From positions 229,387 to 293,386 of the forward strand of contig NZ_JBHTBN010000004.1 in assembly GCF_042664795.1 (NCBI RefSeq): DNA of 64,000 nt. The letters run 5' to 3'. This document shows, in pieces, positions 1 through 8,226 of the stretch. The position numbers and the translations under genes are program-made. The DNA is from Jejudonia soesokkakensis (lineage in GTDB: Bacteria > Bacteroidota > Bacteroidia > Flavobacteriales > Flavobacteriaceae). The notes beneath the pieces were generated by a model that saw only the letters and a program-made list of their open reading frames with translations, was not told the DNA's origin and made no database searches. How positions within the stretch are numbered: position 1 is the first letter of the stretch; each line of letters opens with the position of its first letter.

Positions 1-2
1 TT

Positions 3-1055
3 TCGCAATTAAATTATCAAACCTCCAAATTAAAGCAGGCAGAAGCGGATCTTGACAAGCTTATCAATACAAGTTCAAAGTCATTATATGTGACAACATA
101 TAGTGATACTTTGGAAGCCGCACTGCAGGCAAATGATCTCGTTTTTAAACAATTGGACTCACTTCAAAGCAGCAACTCAATTTTAAGCTATAATTCAATT
201 GGGGCATTAGTTCATTCAAAAGAGCTTCAGCACCGAAAAATAAAGAGATGGGATACATTCTGGACGCTAGAGCGAAAAATAAGGGTAAAGGAAAACCTGA
301 TTGATAACGGTGCAACTTTCGGTTTTAAGCCTACCACACATGATGAGTTTTATCGTCTATTGGAAACTAATTTTCAACCCATGACACTTTCAGAATATAA
401 AGAGTTAGATGCTTTTGCGATTGATGATTTTATTAGCTCAACTTCAGATTTTACCACCATTACTTCTGTAGTGAAAGTAAGTGAAGAAAATATTGAGGCG
501 GTTAAAAAGGTGTTTAATGATAAAGAGAATGTACTTGTTATTGACAGAGTTGCTATGAACGAATCTCTATTGGGAAATTTAAAAGAGGATTTTAATGCAT
601 TGATATTTTATTGCTTTGGTATCGTGGTACTATTGTTATTGTTTTTTTATAGAAATAGTAAACATACATTAATTACCATCATACCTATTGCACTCACGTG
701 GCTTCTTACGGTGGGTCTTATGGGAGTTTTGAGCTTAGAATTTAATATTTTTAATGTCATTGTCACCACTTTTATTTTTGGATTAGGTGTGGATTACAGC
801 ATATTTATGACCAATGGGTTGATACATAAAGAAAACCCAACTCAAACCTTAAAAATACACAAGACTTCGATTCTCTTGTCTGTTATAACGACCCTCTGTG
901 GAGTAGGAGTCTTACTTTTTGCAAAGCATCCAGCCCTACAGTCGGTGGCAGCAGTTTCTATCATCGGAATTTTTACAGCAATGTTAATTACGTTTACAAT
1001 TCAGCCCTTGTTGTATCATTTTCTTATTTTTAAGGGGCTTAACAAAGAGGAATAA
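3..1055 (+). CDS. MMPL/RND-superfamily exporter, C-terminal part (5' end outside window)
   Basis: The reading frame is open from base 3 with no stop, so the gene starts upstream of the window; the GTG at 90 is only an internal codon. The visible ~350 residues hold a periplasmic segment followed by the last membrane bundle: hydrophobic stretches around FNALIFYCFGIVVLLLLFF, HTLITIIPIALTWLL and the MMPL/RND-like motif GLGVDYSIFMTNG, then two more helices ending near the C terminus. MMPL-type proteins are proton-driven inner-membrane exporters, often of lipids or pigments. It lies 5 bp before the cupin gene and appears to head a four-gene operon; related exporters are found in flexirubin/aryl-polyene clusters. 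The substrate cannot be told from sequence. Confidence 0.85.
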   Translation, partial: SQLNYQTSKLKQAEADLDKLINTSSKSLYVTTYSDTLEAALQANDLVFKQLDSLQSSNSILSYNSIGALVHSKELQHRKIKRWDTFWTLERKIRVKENLIDNGATFGFKPTTHDEFYRLLETNFQPMTLSEYKELDAFAIDDFISSTSDFTTITSVVKVSEENIEAVKKVFNDKENVLVIDRVAMNESLLGNLKEDFNALIFYCFGIVVLLLLFFYRNSKHTLITIIPIALTWLLTVGLMGVLSLEFNIFNVIVTTFIFGLGVDYSIFMTNGLIHKENPTQTLKIHKTSILLSVITTLCGVGVLLFAKHPALQSVAAVSIIGIFTAMLITFTIQPLLYHFLIFKGLNKEE

Positions 1056-1060
1056 ATTTT

Positions 1061-1939
1061 ATGGGAACGATTAAAACAGTACCAGTAACACGCGTAAAAA
1101 GTATTACGAAAGAGGATTTTATAAAAAATTTCTACGAACCTCAATTGCCGGTGTTAATTGAAGACTTAAGCAAGGATTGGCCAGCCTATAAAAAATGGAA
1201 TCTAGATTATATTCAGAGTTTGGCTGGAGATCAGATGGTGCCTCTTTACAATAATGAGCCTACCAAAGGGAGAAAGAAATCGGTAGTACCCGCCGCCAAA
1301 ATGAAGCTGTATGATTATATTGAAATCTTAAAAACCAAGCCTACAGATCTGCGCATGTTCTTTTATAATGTGCTGAAAAAAATGCCAGAACTCACAAAAG
1401 ATTTTGACTATCCAGATATTGGTTTGCCATTCTTTAAAAAATTGCCTGTAATGTTCTTTGGCGGAAAGGGAAGTAAAGTATTGGCACATTACGATATGGA
1501 TTTGGCAAATTTGGTGCATTTTCACTTTCACGGCGATAAAGAGGTAACTTTGTTTCGGCCAGATCAAGCAAAATATCTATATAAAGTGCCCTTTACCGTT
1601 CATAATCTGGAAACGATTGATATGGACAATCCAGACTTTGACAAATACCCGGCACTTCAAGAGGTGGAAGGAATTTCAGTAAAAATGAAACATGGCGATG
1701 CCTTGTATATGCCAAGCGGCTACTGGCATTATATTACCTATTTAAATGGAGGTTTTTCAATTACCTTACGGGCTTTTCCGCGGAAACCTAAAAAACTGGC
1801 TAAGTTGTTTTCTAATGTGTTATTCATGCGCAATTTTGAAAATATGATGCGCTATGCCTTAGGTCAGAAGTGGACAGATTACAAAGAAAATAGTGTGCTT
1901 CGGAAACTAAATAAGAAATATCATAAGAATGCAAAGTAA
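1061..1939 (+). CDS. Cupin-like (JmjC/cupin_8) domain protein
   Basis: A 292-residue soluble protein of the cupin_8/JmjC-like family, whose characterised members are Fe(II)/2-oxoglutarate-dependent oxygenases. A candidate metal triad is visible: His143 and Asp145 in the HYD motif, and His223 in SGYWHYI. The KEVTLFRPDQ stretch and the late MPSGYWHY match the usual family order. The ATG at 1061 follows the exporter stop by 5 bp. The end overlaps the next gene by 11 bp, which indicates co-transcription. The substrate is unknown; a role in tailoring a secondary metabolite is inferred only from the neighbours. Confidence 0.8.
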   Translation: MGTIKTVPVTRVKSITKEDFIKNFYEPQLPVLIEDLSKDWPAYKKWNLDYIQSLAGDQMVPLYNNEPTKGRKKSVVPAAKMKLYDYIEILKTKPTDLRMFFYNVLKKMPELTKDFDYPDIGLPFFKKLPVMFFGGKGSKVLAHYDMDLANLVHFHFHGDKEVTLFRPDQAKYLYKVPFTVHNLETIDMDNPDFDKYPALQEVEGISVKMKHGDALYMPSGYWHYITYLNGGFSITLRAFPRKPKKLAKLFSNVLFMRNFENMMRYALGQKWTDYKENSVLRKLNKKYHKNAK

Positions 1940-3587
1940 GATTTTTAGTGCATTGCTTTTGCTGATTTCTTTGAGTTCCTGCGGAATAAAAAAATCATTA
2001 AATGATCGGCCAGATCTTTCAATGTATAATGTTGATACAGCTGAAAGAACACAGCTAAGTGATTCTACATTTATTTCTGAAAATGGCTTGCTAACAAGGA
2101 ACAGACAAGGCATGTATGAACTATATGTAGAAGGGAATCCACTAGAACGTGGGCTGGCCATCGGAGCTCTTACACAAGAATTGATGTACCATCAGGAGCA
2201 GGTTTTTTTTGAGAAAATAAACGCCTTGGTGCCGTCTAAAGGACAACAAAAATTCCTCGCCAAGTTTTTAAAATGGTACAATCGCAAACTCTACAAACAT
2301 ATTCCTGAAGAATATAAAACCGAAATTTACGGGCTTACACGGTATGCCTCTACCGACTTTAATTCAATTGCAGAACCATACGTTCGCTCGTTGTATTTGC
2401 ACGGTGCACATGATATTGGGCATGCGTTGCAGGATCTTATGCTGGTAGGTTGCACCTCGTTTGCGGTTTGGGACGAAAAATCTGAAGATGGGAACTTACT
2501 GATTGGTAGAAATTTTGATTTTTATGCGGGAGATGATTTTGCTGAAAATAAGATCATCTCTTTTGTAAAACCAGACGATGGCTACAAATTTATGAGTGTT
2601 ACTTGGGGCGGATTTATAGGTGTGGTTTCTGGCATGAACGATCAAGGGGTAACGGTAACGATCAATGCGGGAACGTCTAAAATTCCGTTGGTAGCAAAAA
2701 CGCCCATTTCAATTGTAACACGAGAGATTTTACAGTATGCGGCTACCATTGAAGAAGCTATTGAAATTGCAAAAAAATTTGAAGTTTTTGTTTCTGAATC
2801 AATCATGATAGGCAGTGCCAATGACGGCAAAGCAGTTTTGATTGAGGTATCTCCTACAAAATTTGACGTGTTTGAAGTAGAAAATTCGTCAACGTTGATC
2901 TGTTCCAATCATTTTCAAAGTGATGCCTACGGAAACGACCGAAGAAACCTAAAAACGATTAAAGAAAGTCATACGCAATACCGATTTGACCGGATGAATG
3001 AATTGCTAACCGAAGAAGCAAAAATCAATCCAACTGAAGCAGTTGCCATTTTACGAAACCGAAAAGGAATCAATGACACCGAACTTGGCTTCGGAAATGA
3101 AAAAGCACTGAATCAATTGTTGGCGCATCATGGGGTTGTTTTTCAGCCAGCCGATTTAAAAGTTTGGGTGTCTAGCAATCCGTATCAGTTAGGAGAATTT
3201 GTTGGCTATGACTTAACCGAAGAATTTGAGCGACTTTTAAAAGTTTCAGAACGCTTTACAGAGAAATCGGCTGCCAATATTCCAGCCGACCCCTTTTTAG
3301 AAACCGAAGCCTATGCTAATTATGAAGTCTATCGGGAACTAGAAACAGAGGTTGAACTTTCGATTGCTTCAGAAAACTATGTAGTTCAACATGTGGAGCA
3401 ACTTTCAGTAGTAAATCCCGAATACTGGAAGGCGTATTATTTACAAGGGAGGTATTATTACGAAACTGAAAAATTCACTAAAGCTATTGAGTTACTTTCC
3501 GAAGCAATTAAAAAAGAAATCCCTTCACTGGAAGAGAAAAAACTGGTTGAAAAGTACCTTAAAAAGGCAAAACGTAAAGCGAGCTAA
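1929..3587 (+). CDS. C45-type (acyl-CoA:6-APA acyltransferase-like) Ntn-hydrolase lipoprotein with C-terminal TPR
   Basis: A 552-residue predicted lipoprotein: signal peptide with lipobox LSSC (Cys18). Around residues 172-182 the sequence MLVGCTSFAVW contains a Gly174-Cys175 pair typical of the autoproteolytic C45/penicillin acyltransferase family, where the Cys becomes the N-terminal nucleophile after self-cleavage. GRNFDFYAGD and GVTVTINAGTS further match choloylglycine/C45-type Ntn hydrolases. The last ~100 residues contain a TPR-like helix pair (AYYLQGRYYYETEKFTKAIE). If cleavage occurs, the 174-residue propeptide carries the lipid anchor. It overlaps the cupin gene by 11 bp and is 2 bp from the ligase gene. 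An acyl-transfer or amide-hydrolysis role is inferred; the substrate is unknown. Confidence 0.8.
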   Translation: MQSKIFSALLLLISLSSCGIKKSLNDRPDLSMYNVDTAERTQLSDSTFISENGLLTRNRQGMYELYVEGNPLERGLAIGALTQELMYHQEQVFFEKINALVPSKGQQKFLAKFLKWYNRKLYKHIPEEYKTEIYGLTRYASTDFNSIAEPYVRSLYLHGAHDIGHALQDLMLVGCTSFAVWDEKSEDGNLLIGRNFDFYAGDDFAENKIISFVKPDDGYKFMSVTWGGFIGVVSGMNDQGVTVTINAGTSKIPLVAKTPISIVTREILQYAATIEEAIEIAKKFEVFVSESIMIGSANDGKAVLIEVSPTKFDVFEVENSSTLICSNHFQSDAYGNDRRNLKTIKESHTQYRFDRMNELLTEEAKINPTEAVAILRNRKGINDTELGFGNEKALNQLLAHHGVVFQPADLKVWVSSNPYQLGEFVGYDLTEEFERLLKVSERFTEKSAANIPADPFLETEAYANYEVYRELETEVELSIASENYVVQHVEQLSVVNPEYWKAYYLQGRYYYETEKFTKAIELLSEAIKKEIPSLEEKKLVEKYLKKAKRKAS

Positions 3588-3589
3588 GC

Positions 3590-4876
3590 ATGAAATCTGA
3601 AATAGAATATACATCAGAGACAGAGATTAAAGCATTTCAAGAGGAAAAGCTAAAGGACATGCTTACCTATATTTCTGAAAATTCTCCGTTTTACAAGCGG
3701 ATGTTTGCAGGGAGAACTATTGAGGTTTCAAAAATAAAAACACTGCAAGACCTGCAACAACTTCCAGTAACGACAAAAGATGATTTACAGCAATTTAATG
3801 ATGACTTTTTATGTGTTCCGAAAACTAAAATAATTGACTTTGTAACCACCTCTGGGACGATGGGATCGCCTGTTACGTTTGCATTAACAGATAAGGATCT
3901 CGATAGATTAGCTTATAATGAAGCCATTTCTATGGCGTGTTCTGGTGTTTCTGAAAAGGATACGATCCAGTTGATGACCACCATAGACAGACGTTTTATG
4001 GCGGGATTGGCCTATTTTTTGGGAGCGAGAAAACTGGGTGCTGGAATTATACGAGTAGGTTCGGGAGTTCCAGAATTACAGTGGGATAGTATTTTACAAT
4101 TTAAACCTACGTATCTCATTTGTGTGCCCTCTTTTTTACTGAAACTAGTTGATTTTGCTTCAGAAAATGATATTGATGTTTCAAAAACAAATGTAAAAGC
4201 TGCAATATGTATTGGAGAACCAATTAGAGATTCGAGTTTTAAGCTGAATGCCTTAGGGAAAAAGATTCAAGCAGTTTGGGATATTGAATTGTTTTCAACC
4301 TATGCCTCTACCGAAATGGCGACTGCTTTTAATGAATGCTCAGAGCATCAAGGAGGCCACGAACATCCGGATTTGATCATTTCTGAAATTCTTGACGAAC
4401 ACCACCAGCCAGTTGAAGCAGGTGAAGTAGGGGAGTTAGCCATCACAACGCTGGGAGTTGAAGGAATGCCATTGCTTCGGTTTAAAACAGGAGATATGGT
4501 GCAGGCATTTACAAAAGTGTGTGGGTGTGGAAGAACTACGAAGCGATTAGGACCTGTAGTGGGTAGAAAGCAGCAGATGATTAAATATAAAGGAACAACA
4601 TTATATCCTCCAGCCATGTTTAATGCGTTGGAAGAACTTTCAGAAATACAAAATTTTGTAATTGAGTTGTCTCAAAATGCTGTTGGGACTGATGAAATTT
4701 TGCTGAAGCTTGTTGTCAAAGATCCTTCTGAAACTAGTATAGAAAAAATTAAAAATCATTTTAGAGCGACCCTGCGTGTACTTCCTTCTATCGAATTAGT
4801 TTCAGAAAAAGAACTACAAAAATTACAATTTCCAAAATTGAGTAGGAAGCCAGTTTTGTTACATGATAAACGGTAA
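3590..4876 (+). CDS. Phenylacetate-CoA ligase-like (PaaK family) adenylate-forming enzyme
   Basis: A 428-residue soluble member of the AMP-binding superfamily. The P-loop TTSGTMGSP lies near residues 86-94 (family form TSGTTG). STEMATAF is the acid-Thr-Glu motif. FKTGDM and GRKQQMIKYKGTTLYP mark the hinge and C-terminal domain, as in PaaK. A small Cys cluster, KVCGCGRTT, is also seen in PaaK relatives, where it may bind a metal. Such enzymes activate aromatic or aliphatic acids to acyl-adenylates, then transfer them to CoA or a carrier protein. It is the last gene of the operon and abuts, with no gap, the convergent gene at 4877. Substrate unknown. Confidence 0.85.
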   Translation: MKSEIEYTSETEIKAFQEEKLKDMLTYISENSPFYKRMFAGRTIEVSKIKTLQDLQQLPVTTKDDLQQFNDDFLCVPKTKIIDFVTTSGTMGSPVTFALTDKDLDRLAYNEAISMACSGVSEKDTIQLMTTIDRRFMAGLAYFLGARKLGAGIIRVGSGVPELQWDSILQFKPTYLICVPSFLLKLVDFASENDIDVSKTNVKAAICIGEPIRDSSFKLNALGKKIQAVWDIELFSTYASTEMATAFNECSEHQGGHEHPDLIISEILDEHHQPVEAGEVGELAITTLGVEGMPLLRFKTGDMVQAFTKVCGCGRTTKRLGPVVGRKQQMIKYKGTTLYPPAMFNALEELSEIQNFVIELSQNAVGTDEILLKLVVKDPSETSIEKIKNHFRATLRVLPSIELVSEKELQKLQFPKLSRKPVLLHDKR

Positions 4877-5482
4877 CTATTTGTTTTGAATAGGAATACT
4901 TTCAGAAAGTAACCGCCATGTATACCCTAATTCGCTGGTCTCGTCTAGGTCAAAAACAGAATAGTACCTAAAAAGGTTATTGGGGTTTTCTGGATCAATA
5001 CGAATGGGAATAAGTGAATCTGTTACATGACTTTTATGTAATGAAAATCCGTTGACTACCTTTTTCCATTGTCCATCTTTATAGATATACAAGAAGTATT
5101 TATTAAAAATAGGATCTTTTAATTTGGTGGTAATTAATAATAAGTCACGATCAAACTCATCAAATCGTAAGGATGAAAGGGAAGCGCCATAAGTTTCTGA
5201 AATAGTTATAGGAGGAAGTTTTTTATCCTGAAAAGCAATAATTGTTTTTCCATTTTTCTTATCGACATATTTGACATGTGCATATAAGGGAACTTCACCT
5301 TCTATAAAATTAGCCTCTACAGCTCCAGGAGGTAGGATAGGTTCTTTTATAACTGGTTCTATAATGACTTCTTCTATAGGAGTTGTATTTTTAATAATTT
5401 CTTTAGGAGGATTCTCTTTTGGGTTCGAACCACAACCAAATAGCAATCCGAAGGCATAGAGCGAAACTAGGTATTTCATCAC
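4877..5482 (-). CDS. Putative lipoprotein of unknown function
   Basis: A 201-residue protein with a short signal peptide and lipobox LLFGC, so probably anchored in the outer or inner membrane. The mature part has a low-complexity Pro/Glu/Ile-rich linker (around residues 25-55) followed by an ~140-residue domain I do not recognise. It lies 2 bp downstream of the universal stress protein gene on the same strand and is probably co-transcribed with it. Its stop codon touches the stop of the convergent ligase gene. Confidence 0.7.
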   Translation of the reverse strand: MMKYLVSLYAFGLLFGCGSNPKENPPKEIIKNTTPIEEVIIEPVIKEPILPPGAVEANFIEGEVPLYAHVKYVDKKNGKTIIAFQDKKLPPITISETYGASLSSLRFDEFDRDLLLITTKLKDPIFNKYFLYIYKDGQWKKVVNGFSLHKSHVTDSLIPIRIDPENPNNLFRYYSVFDLDETSELGYTWRLLSESIPIQNK

Positions 5483-5484
5483 AT

Positions 5485-6306
5485 TTAAATTTTAAATGTA
5501 ATGACTGGCATCTTAGCGTGATTTACCAAATCTTCACTAATACTTCCATTAAAAAAATGAGAGATTCCTTTTCGACCATGTGTGCTCATACCCACAAGCT
5601 GAGCACCACTTTCTTTTGCAAAATTTAGAATTCCTTTTTCTACAGAAGTGTCATTATAAACATTTAAGGTGTAATTCTCTGCTCCAGTACCCTGTAAAAA
5701 TTTTTCCATAATTGCTTTGGCCTGTGGTGACGTTTTAAACCCGGCAGGAGTATTTACATAAAGCAGGTGGATTTTGGCTCCCACCTCATCTGCAAATTTC
5801 TGAGCTTTTCCGAAACTTTTTTTACATTCGTTTGAAAAGTCTGAAGCAAATACAAAATCATTGATGGTGAAATCTTTGTGCTCATTCTTTATTACCAAAA
5901 CGGGTATTTTGGAGGTGCGCACTACTTTTTCAGTATTACTTCCTATAAACATTTCTTTAAATCCGCTGGCACCATGAGACCCCATAATAACAAGATCAAT
6001 ATTATTTTCGGCAACAGCAGCACTAATATCATCATAGATTTCTCCATGACCTATGGTCTGAGTAACCTTTATATCTTTTAGATAAGGTTTTTTAAGTCGT
6101 TCTTCAAATTTCTTTTCTGCTAGTTTTATAAAAAATAAAGCTTCCGGCATCGCGCCAGTAGTTCCCGTATTGGCAAGATGTAAAGGCATCTCTAAAGAGT
6201 GTAACAAAAAGATTTCACTCCCGTGTTTTTTTGCCATCTGTACTGCTACTTTTAATGCATTTTCGGCTTGTGGTGAAAAGTCTGATGGTACTAAGATGCG
6301 TTTCAT
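5485..6306 (-). CDS. Universal stress protein, tandem UspA domains
   Basis: A 273-residue cytoplasmic protein built of two UspA domains (about residues 1-145 and 150-273). Each has the ATP-binding type signature: GSHGASGFKEMFIGSN in the first and STHGRKGISHFFNGS in the second, fitting the G-2x-G-9x-G(S/T) pattern. The N terminus MKRILVPSDFS is typical for the family, which supports the start. USPs bind nucleotides and act in stress and growth-arrest physiology. It heads a two-gene - strand unit with the downstream lipoprotein. It is divergent from rimP, with 162 bp in between. Confidence 0.93.
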   Translation of the reverse strand: MKRILVPSDFSPQAENALKVAVQMAKKHGSEIFLLHSLEMPLHLANTGTTGAMPEALFFIKLAEKKFEERLKKPYLKDIKVTQTIGHGEIYDDISAAVAENNIDLVIMGSHGASGFKEMFIGSNTEKVVRTSKIPVLVIKNEHKDFTINDFVFASDFSNECKKSFGKAQKFADEVGAKIHLLYVNTPAGFKTSPQAKAIMEKFLQGTGAENYTLNVYNDTSVEKGILNFAKESGAQLVGMSTHGRKGISHFFNGSISEDLVNHAKMPVITFKI

Positions 6307-6396
6307 AAGCGTTTAATTTATGAGGTTGAATTATTCAAAGTAAGGTACGAATTTATTTTGGGATTTAAAACGTTTTTTAATTCTGAAAAAATGTAC

Positions 6397-6404
6397 TATA
6401 TTTG
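6397..6404 (+). promoter_or_regulatory. -7 promoter element for rimP operon
   Basis: TATATTTG fits the Bacteroidota consensus TAnnTTTG. A T-rich stretch about 20 bp upstream may serve as the -33 box, but no clear TTG is present. Transcription would start near 6408-6411, giving a ~60-nt leader that contains the hairpin at 6429-6454. Confidence 0.55.
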
Positions 6405-6428
6405 CACAGAATTTGATAAGCACAAGAC

Positions 6429-6454
6429 GAGGGGACATACAGTCCCCTCTTTTT
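6429..6454 (+). terminator. Terminator-like hairpin in the rimP-nusA-infB leader (possible attenuator)
   Basis: GAGGGGAC (6429-6436), loop of 5, and GTCCCCTC (6442-6449) form a perfect GC-rich 8-bp stem followed at once by five T's (6450-6454). It lies between the probable promoter and the rimP ATG at 6469. As no + strand gene precedes it within the window, it would terminate or attenuate only the rimP transcript itself. An alternative role is a 5' stabilising hairpin. Confidence 0.65.
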
Positions 6455-6468
6455 ATAGCCCTATTTGA

Positions 6469-6930
6469 ATGAGAGAACGAGTAGAAGAATTATTACAACA
6501 GGCCCTGGAAGAAAACACATCACTGTTTTTAATAGACCTTGAAATTACAGACGCAAACCAGATTAGAGTTACGTTAGATGGTGATGAAGGCGTAAAAGTT
6601 GAAGACTGCATCGCTGTGAGTCGTGCTATTGAACATAATCTTGACAGAGAAGAAGAAGATTTTTCTCTCGAAGTAATGTCGGCAGGAGTTTCAGAGCCTT
6701 TAACAATACCTCGTCAGTATAAAAAGAACGTAGGTAGAAGATTAAAGATCAAGACTGAGGAGGGAGAAACCATAGAAGGTGAGTTAGTGCAAAGTACGAA
6801 CGATGCAATTACCCTTCAGTGGAAGGCAAGAGAGCCCAAACCAGTTGGTAAAGGAAAAGTTACCGTACAAAAAGAAGCGGTGGTGCCCTATCAGGATATT
6901 GTGGAAGCAAAAGTGATGATAACATTTTAA
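6469..6930 (+). CDS. rimP: Ribosome maturation factor RimP
   Basis: A 153-residue protein, the usual length, acting in 30S subunit maturation. The N-terminal domain includes FLIDLEIT, IRVTLDGDEGVKVEDCIAVSR and the conserved LEVMSAGVSEPL stretch (RimP family form EVSSPG..RPL). The C-terminal half is the SH3-like domain. The location directly upstream of nusA and infB is the classic bacterial gene order and confirms the assignment. The 12-bp gap to nusA indicates co-transcription. The ATG at 6469 gives the standard N terminus. Confidence 0.95.
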   Translation: MRERVEELLQQALEENTSLFLIDLEITDANQIRVTLDGDEGVKVEDCIAVSRAIEHNLDREEEDFSLEVMSAGVSEPLTIPRQYKKNVGRRLKIKTEEGETIEGELVQSTNDAITLQWKAREPKPVGKGKVTVQKEAVVPYQDIVEAKVMITF

Positions 6931-6942
6931 TTAATAGATGAC

Positions 6943-8175
6943 ATGGAAAATTTAGCGTTAATTGATTCTTTTTCAGAATTTAAGGACGATAAACAAATAG
7001 ACAGAGTAACGCTTATGGCGATACTGGAAGACGTTTTTAGAAATGCTCTGAAAAAGAAATACGGAAGTGATGATAACTTCGATATCATTGTGAACCCAGA
7101 TAAAGGAGATTTGGAGATCTGGAGAAACCGTGTGGTCGTTGCAGATGGAGAAGTAGAAGATGAAAATGAAGAAATTTCGCTTTCAGCTGCACGTAAGATT
7201 GAGGATGACTTTGAAGTTGGTGAAGATGTGTCTGAAGAAGTAAAACTAATCGACTTGGGTCGCCGTTCTATTTTAGCATTGCGACAGAATTTGATTTCAA
7301 AAATTCACGAACACGACAATACCATCATTTATAAGCAATTTAAGGAGATGGAAGGCGATATTTATACCGCAGAAGTACACCACATACGACACAGAGCTAT
7401 CATATTGCTTGACGATGACGGAAATGAAATTATCTTGCCAAAAGACAAGCAGATACCTTCAGATTTTTTCAGAAAAGGAGACAATGTAAGAGGAATTATC
7501 GAAAGCGTCGATCTAAAGGGAAATAAGCCGACAATCATTATGTCTCGTGCCAATCCTGTATTTCTTGAGAAATTATTTGAGCAGGAAATTCCAGAAGTTT
7601 TTGATGGCTTAATTACAGTGAAAAAAGTAGTGCGTATTCCTGGTGAAAAGGCAAAAGTTGCTGTAGATAGCTATGATGACCGTATCGATCCTGTAGGTGC
7701 CTGTGTAGGTATGAAAGGGTCTCGTATCCACGGAATTGTTCGTGAGTTAGGAAACGAGAATATCGATGTTATTAATTATACCAATAACATTAATTTATTT
7801 ATTACTAGAGCATTGAGTCCGGCAAAGGTTACTTCAATAAAAATTAATGAAGAAACAAAACGTGCCGAGGTAATTCTTCGTCCCGAAGAAGTAAGCAAAG
7901 CAATTGGTCGTGGCGGTCACAACATACGATTAGCAGGTCAATTAACGGGCTATGAAATTGATGTCCTTAGAGAAGGTGCTGAAGAAGATGTAGAATTAAG
8001 AGAATTCTCTGATGAGATTGAAGGCTGGATCATTGATGAATTCCACAAAATAGGATTAGACACTGCAAAAAGTGTCATTGAGCAAGACGTAAAAGATCTT
8101 GTGTTAAGAACAGACCTTGAAGAAGAAACAATTCAAGAGGTTATCAATATATTGAAAGAAGAATTTGAAGAGTAG
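6943..8175 (+). CDS. nusA: Transcription termination/antitermination factor NusA
   Basis: A 410-residue NusA. The N-terminal RNA-polymerase-binding domain (about 1-130) is followed by the S1 domain (about 135-205). Two KH domains follow, with VGACVGMKGSRIHGIVRELGNENIDVI and later KAIGRGGHNIRLAGQLTGYEIDV (GxxG loops GMKGSR and GRGGHN). The short acidic C terminus lacks the full AR repeats of the enterobacterial protein, as is normal outside proteobacteria. It binds RNA polymerase and nascent RNA, influencing pausing and termination. It could act on the terminator-like hairpin in its own operon leader (inference). Confidence 0.97.
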   Translation: MENLALIDSFSEFKDDKQIDRVTLMAILEDVFRNALKKKYGSDDNFDIIVNPDKGDLEIWRNRVVVADGEVEDENEEISLSAARKIEDDFEVGEDVSEEVKLIDLGRRSILALRQNLISKIHEHDNTIIYKQFKEMEGDIYTAEVHHIRHRAIILLDDDGNEIILPKDKQIPSDFFRKGDNVRGIIESVDLKGNKPTIIMSRANPVFLEKLFEQEIPEVFDGLITVKKVVRIPGEKAKVAVDSYDDRIDPVGACVGMKGSRIHGIVRELGNENIDVINYTNNINLFITRALSPAKVTSIKINEETKRAEVILRPEEVSKAIGRGGHNIRLAGQLTGYEIDVLREGAEEDVELREFSDEIEGWIIDEFHKIGLDTAKSVIEQDVKDLVLRTDLEEETIQEVINILKEEFEE

Positions 8176-8226
8176 TTAAAAGTTTAACTATTTTTACGCA
8201 TATAATAAAGAACAGAGAGCATTTTT

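Noticed and set aside
90..92. GTG at 90 as the start of the first gene
   Set aside because: The frame is open to the window edge and the encoded residues upstream continue the helical periplasmic segment; MMPL proteins are far longer than 321 residues.
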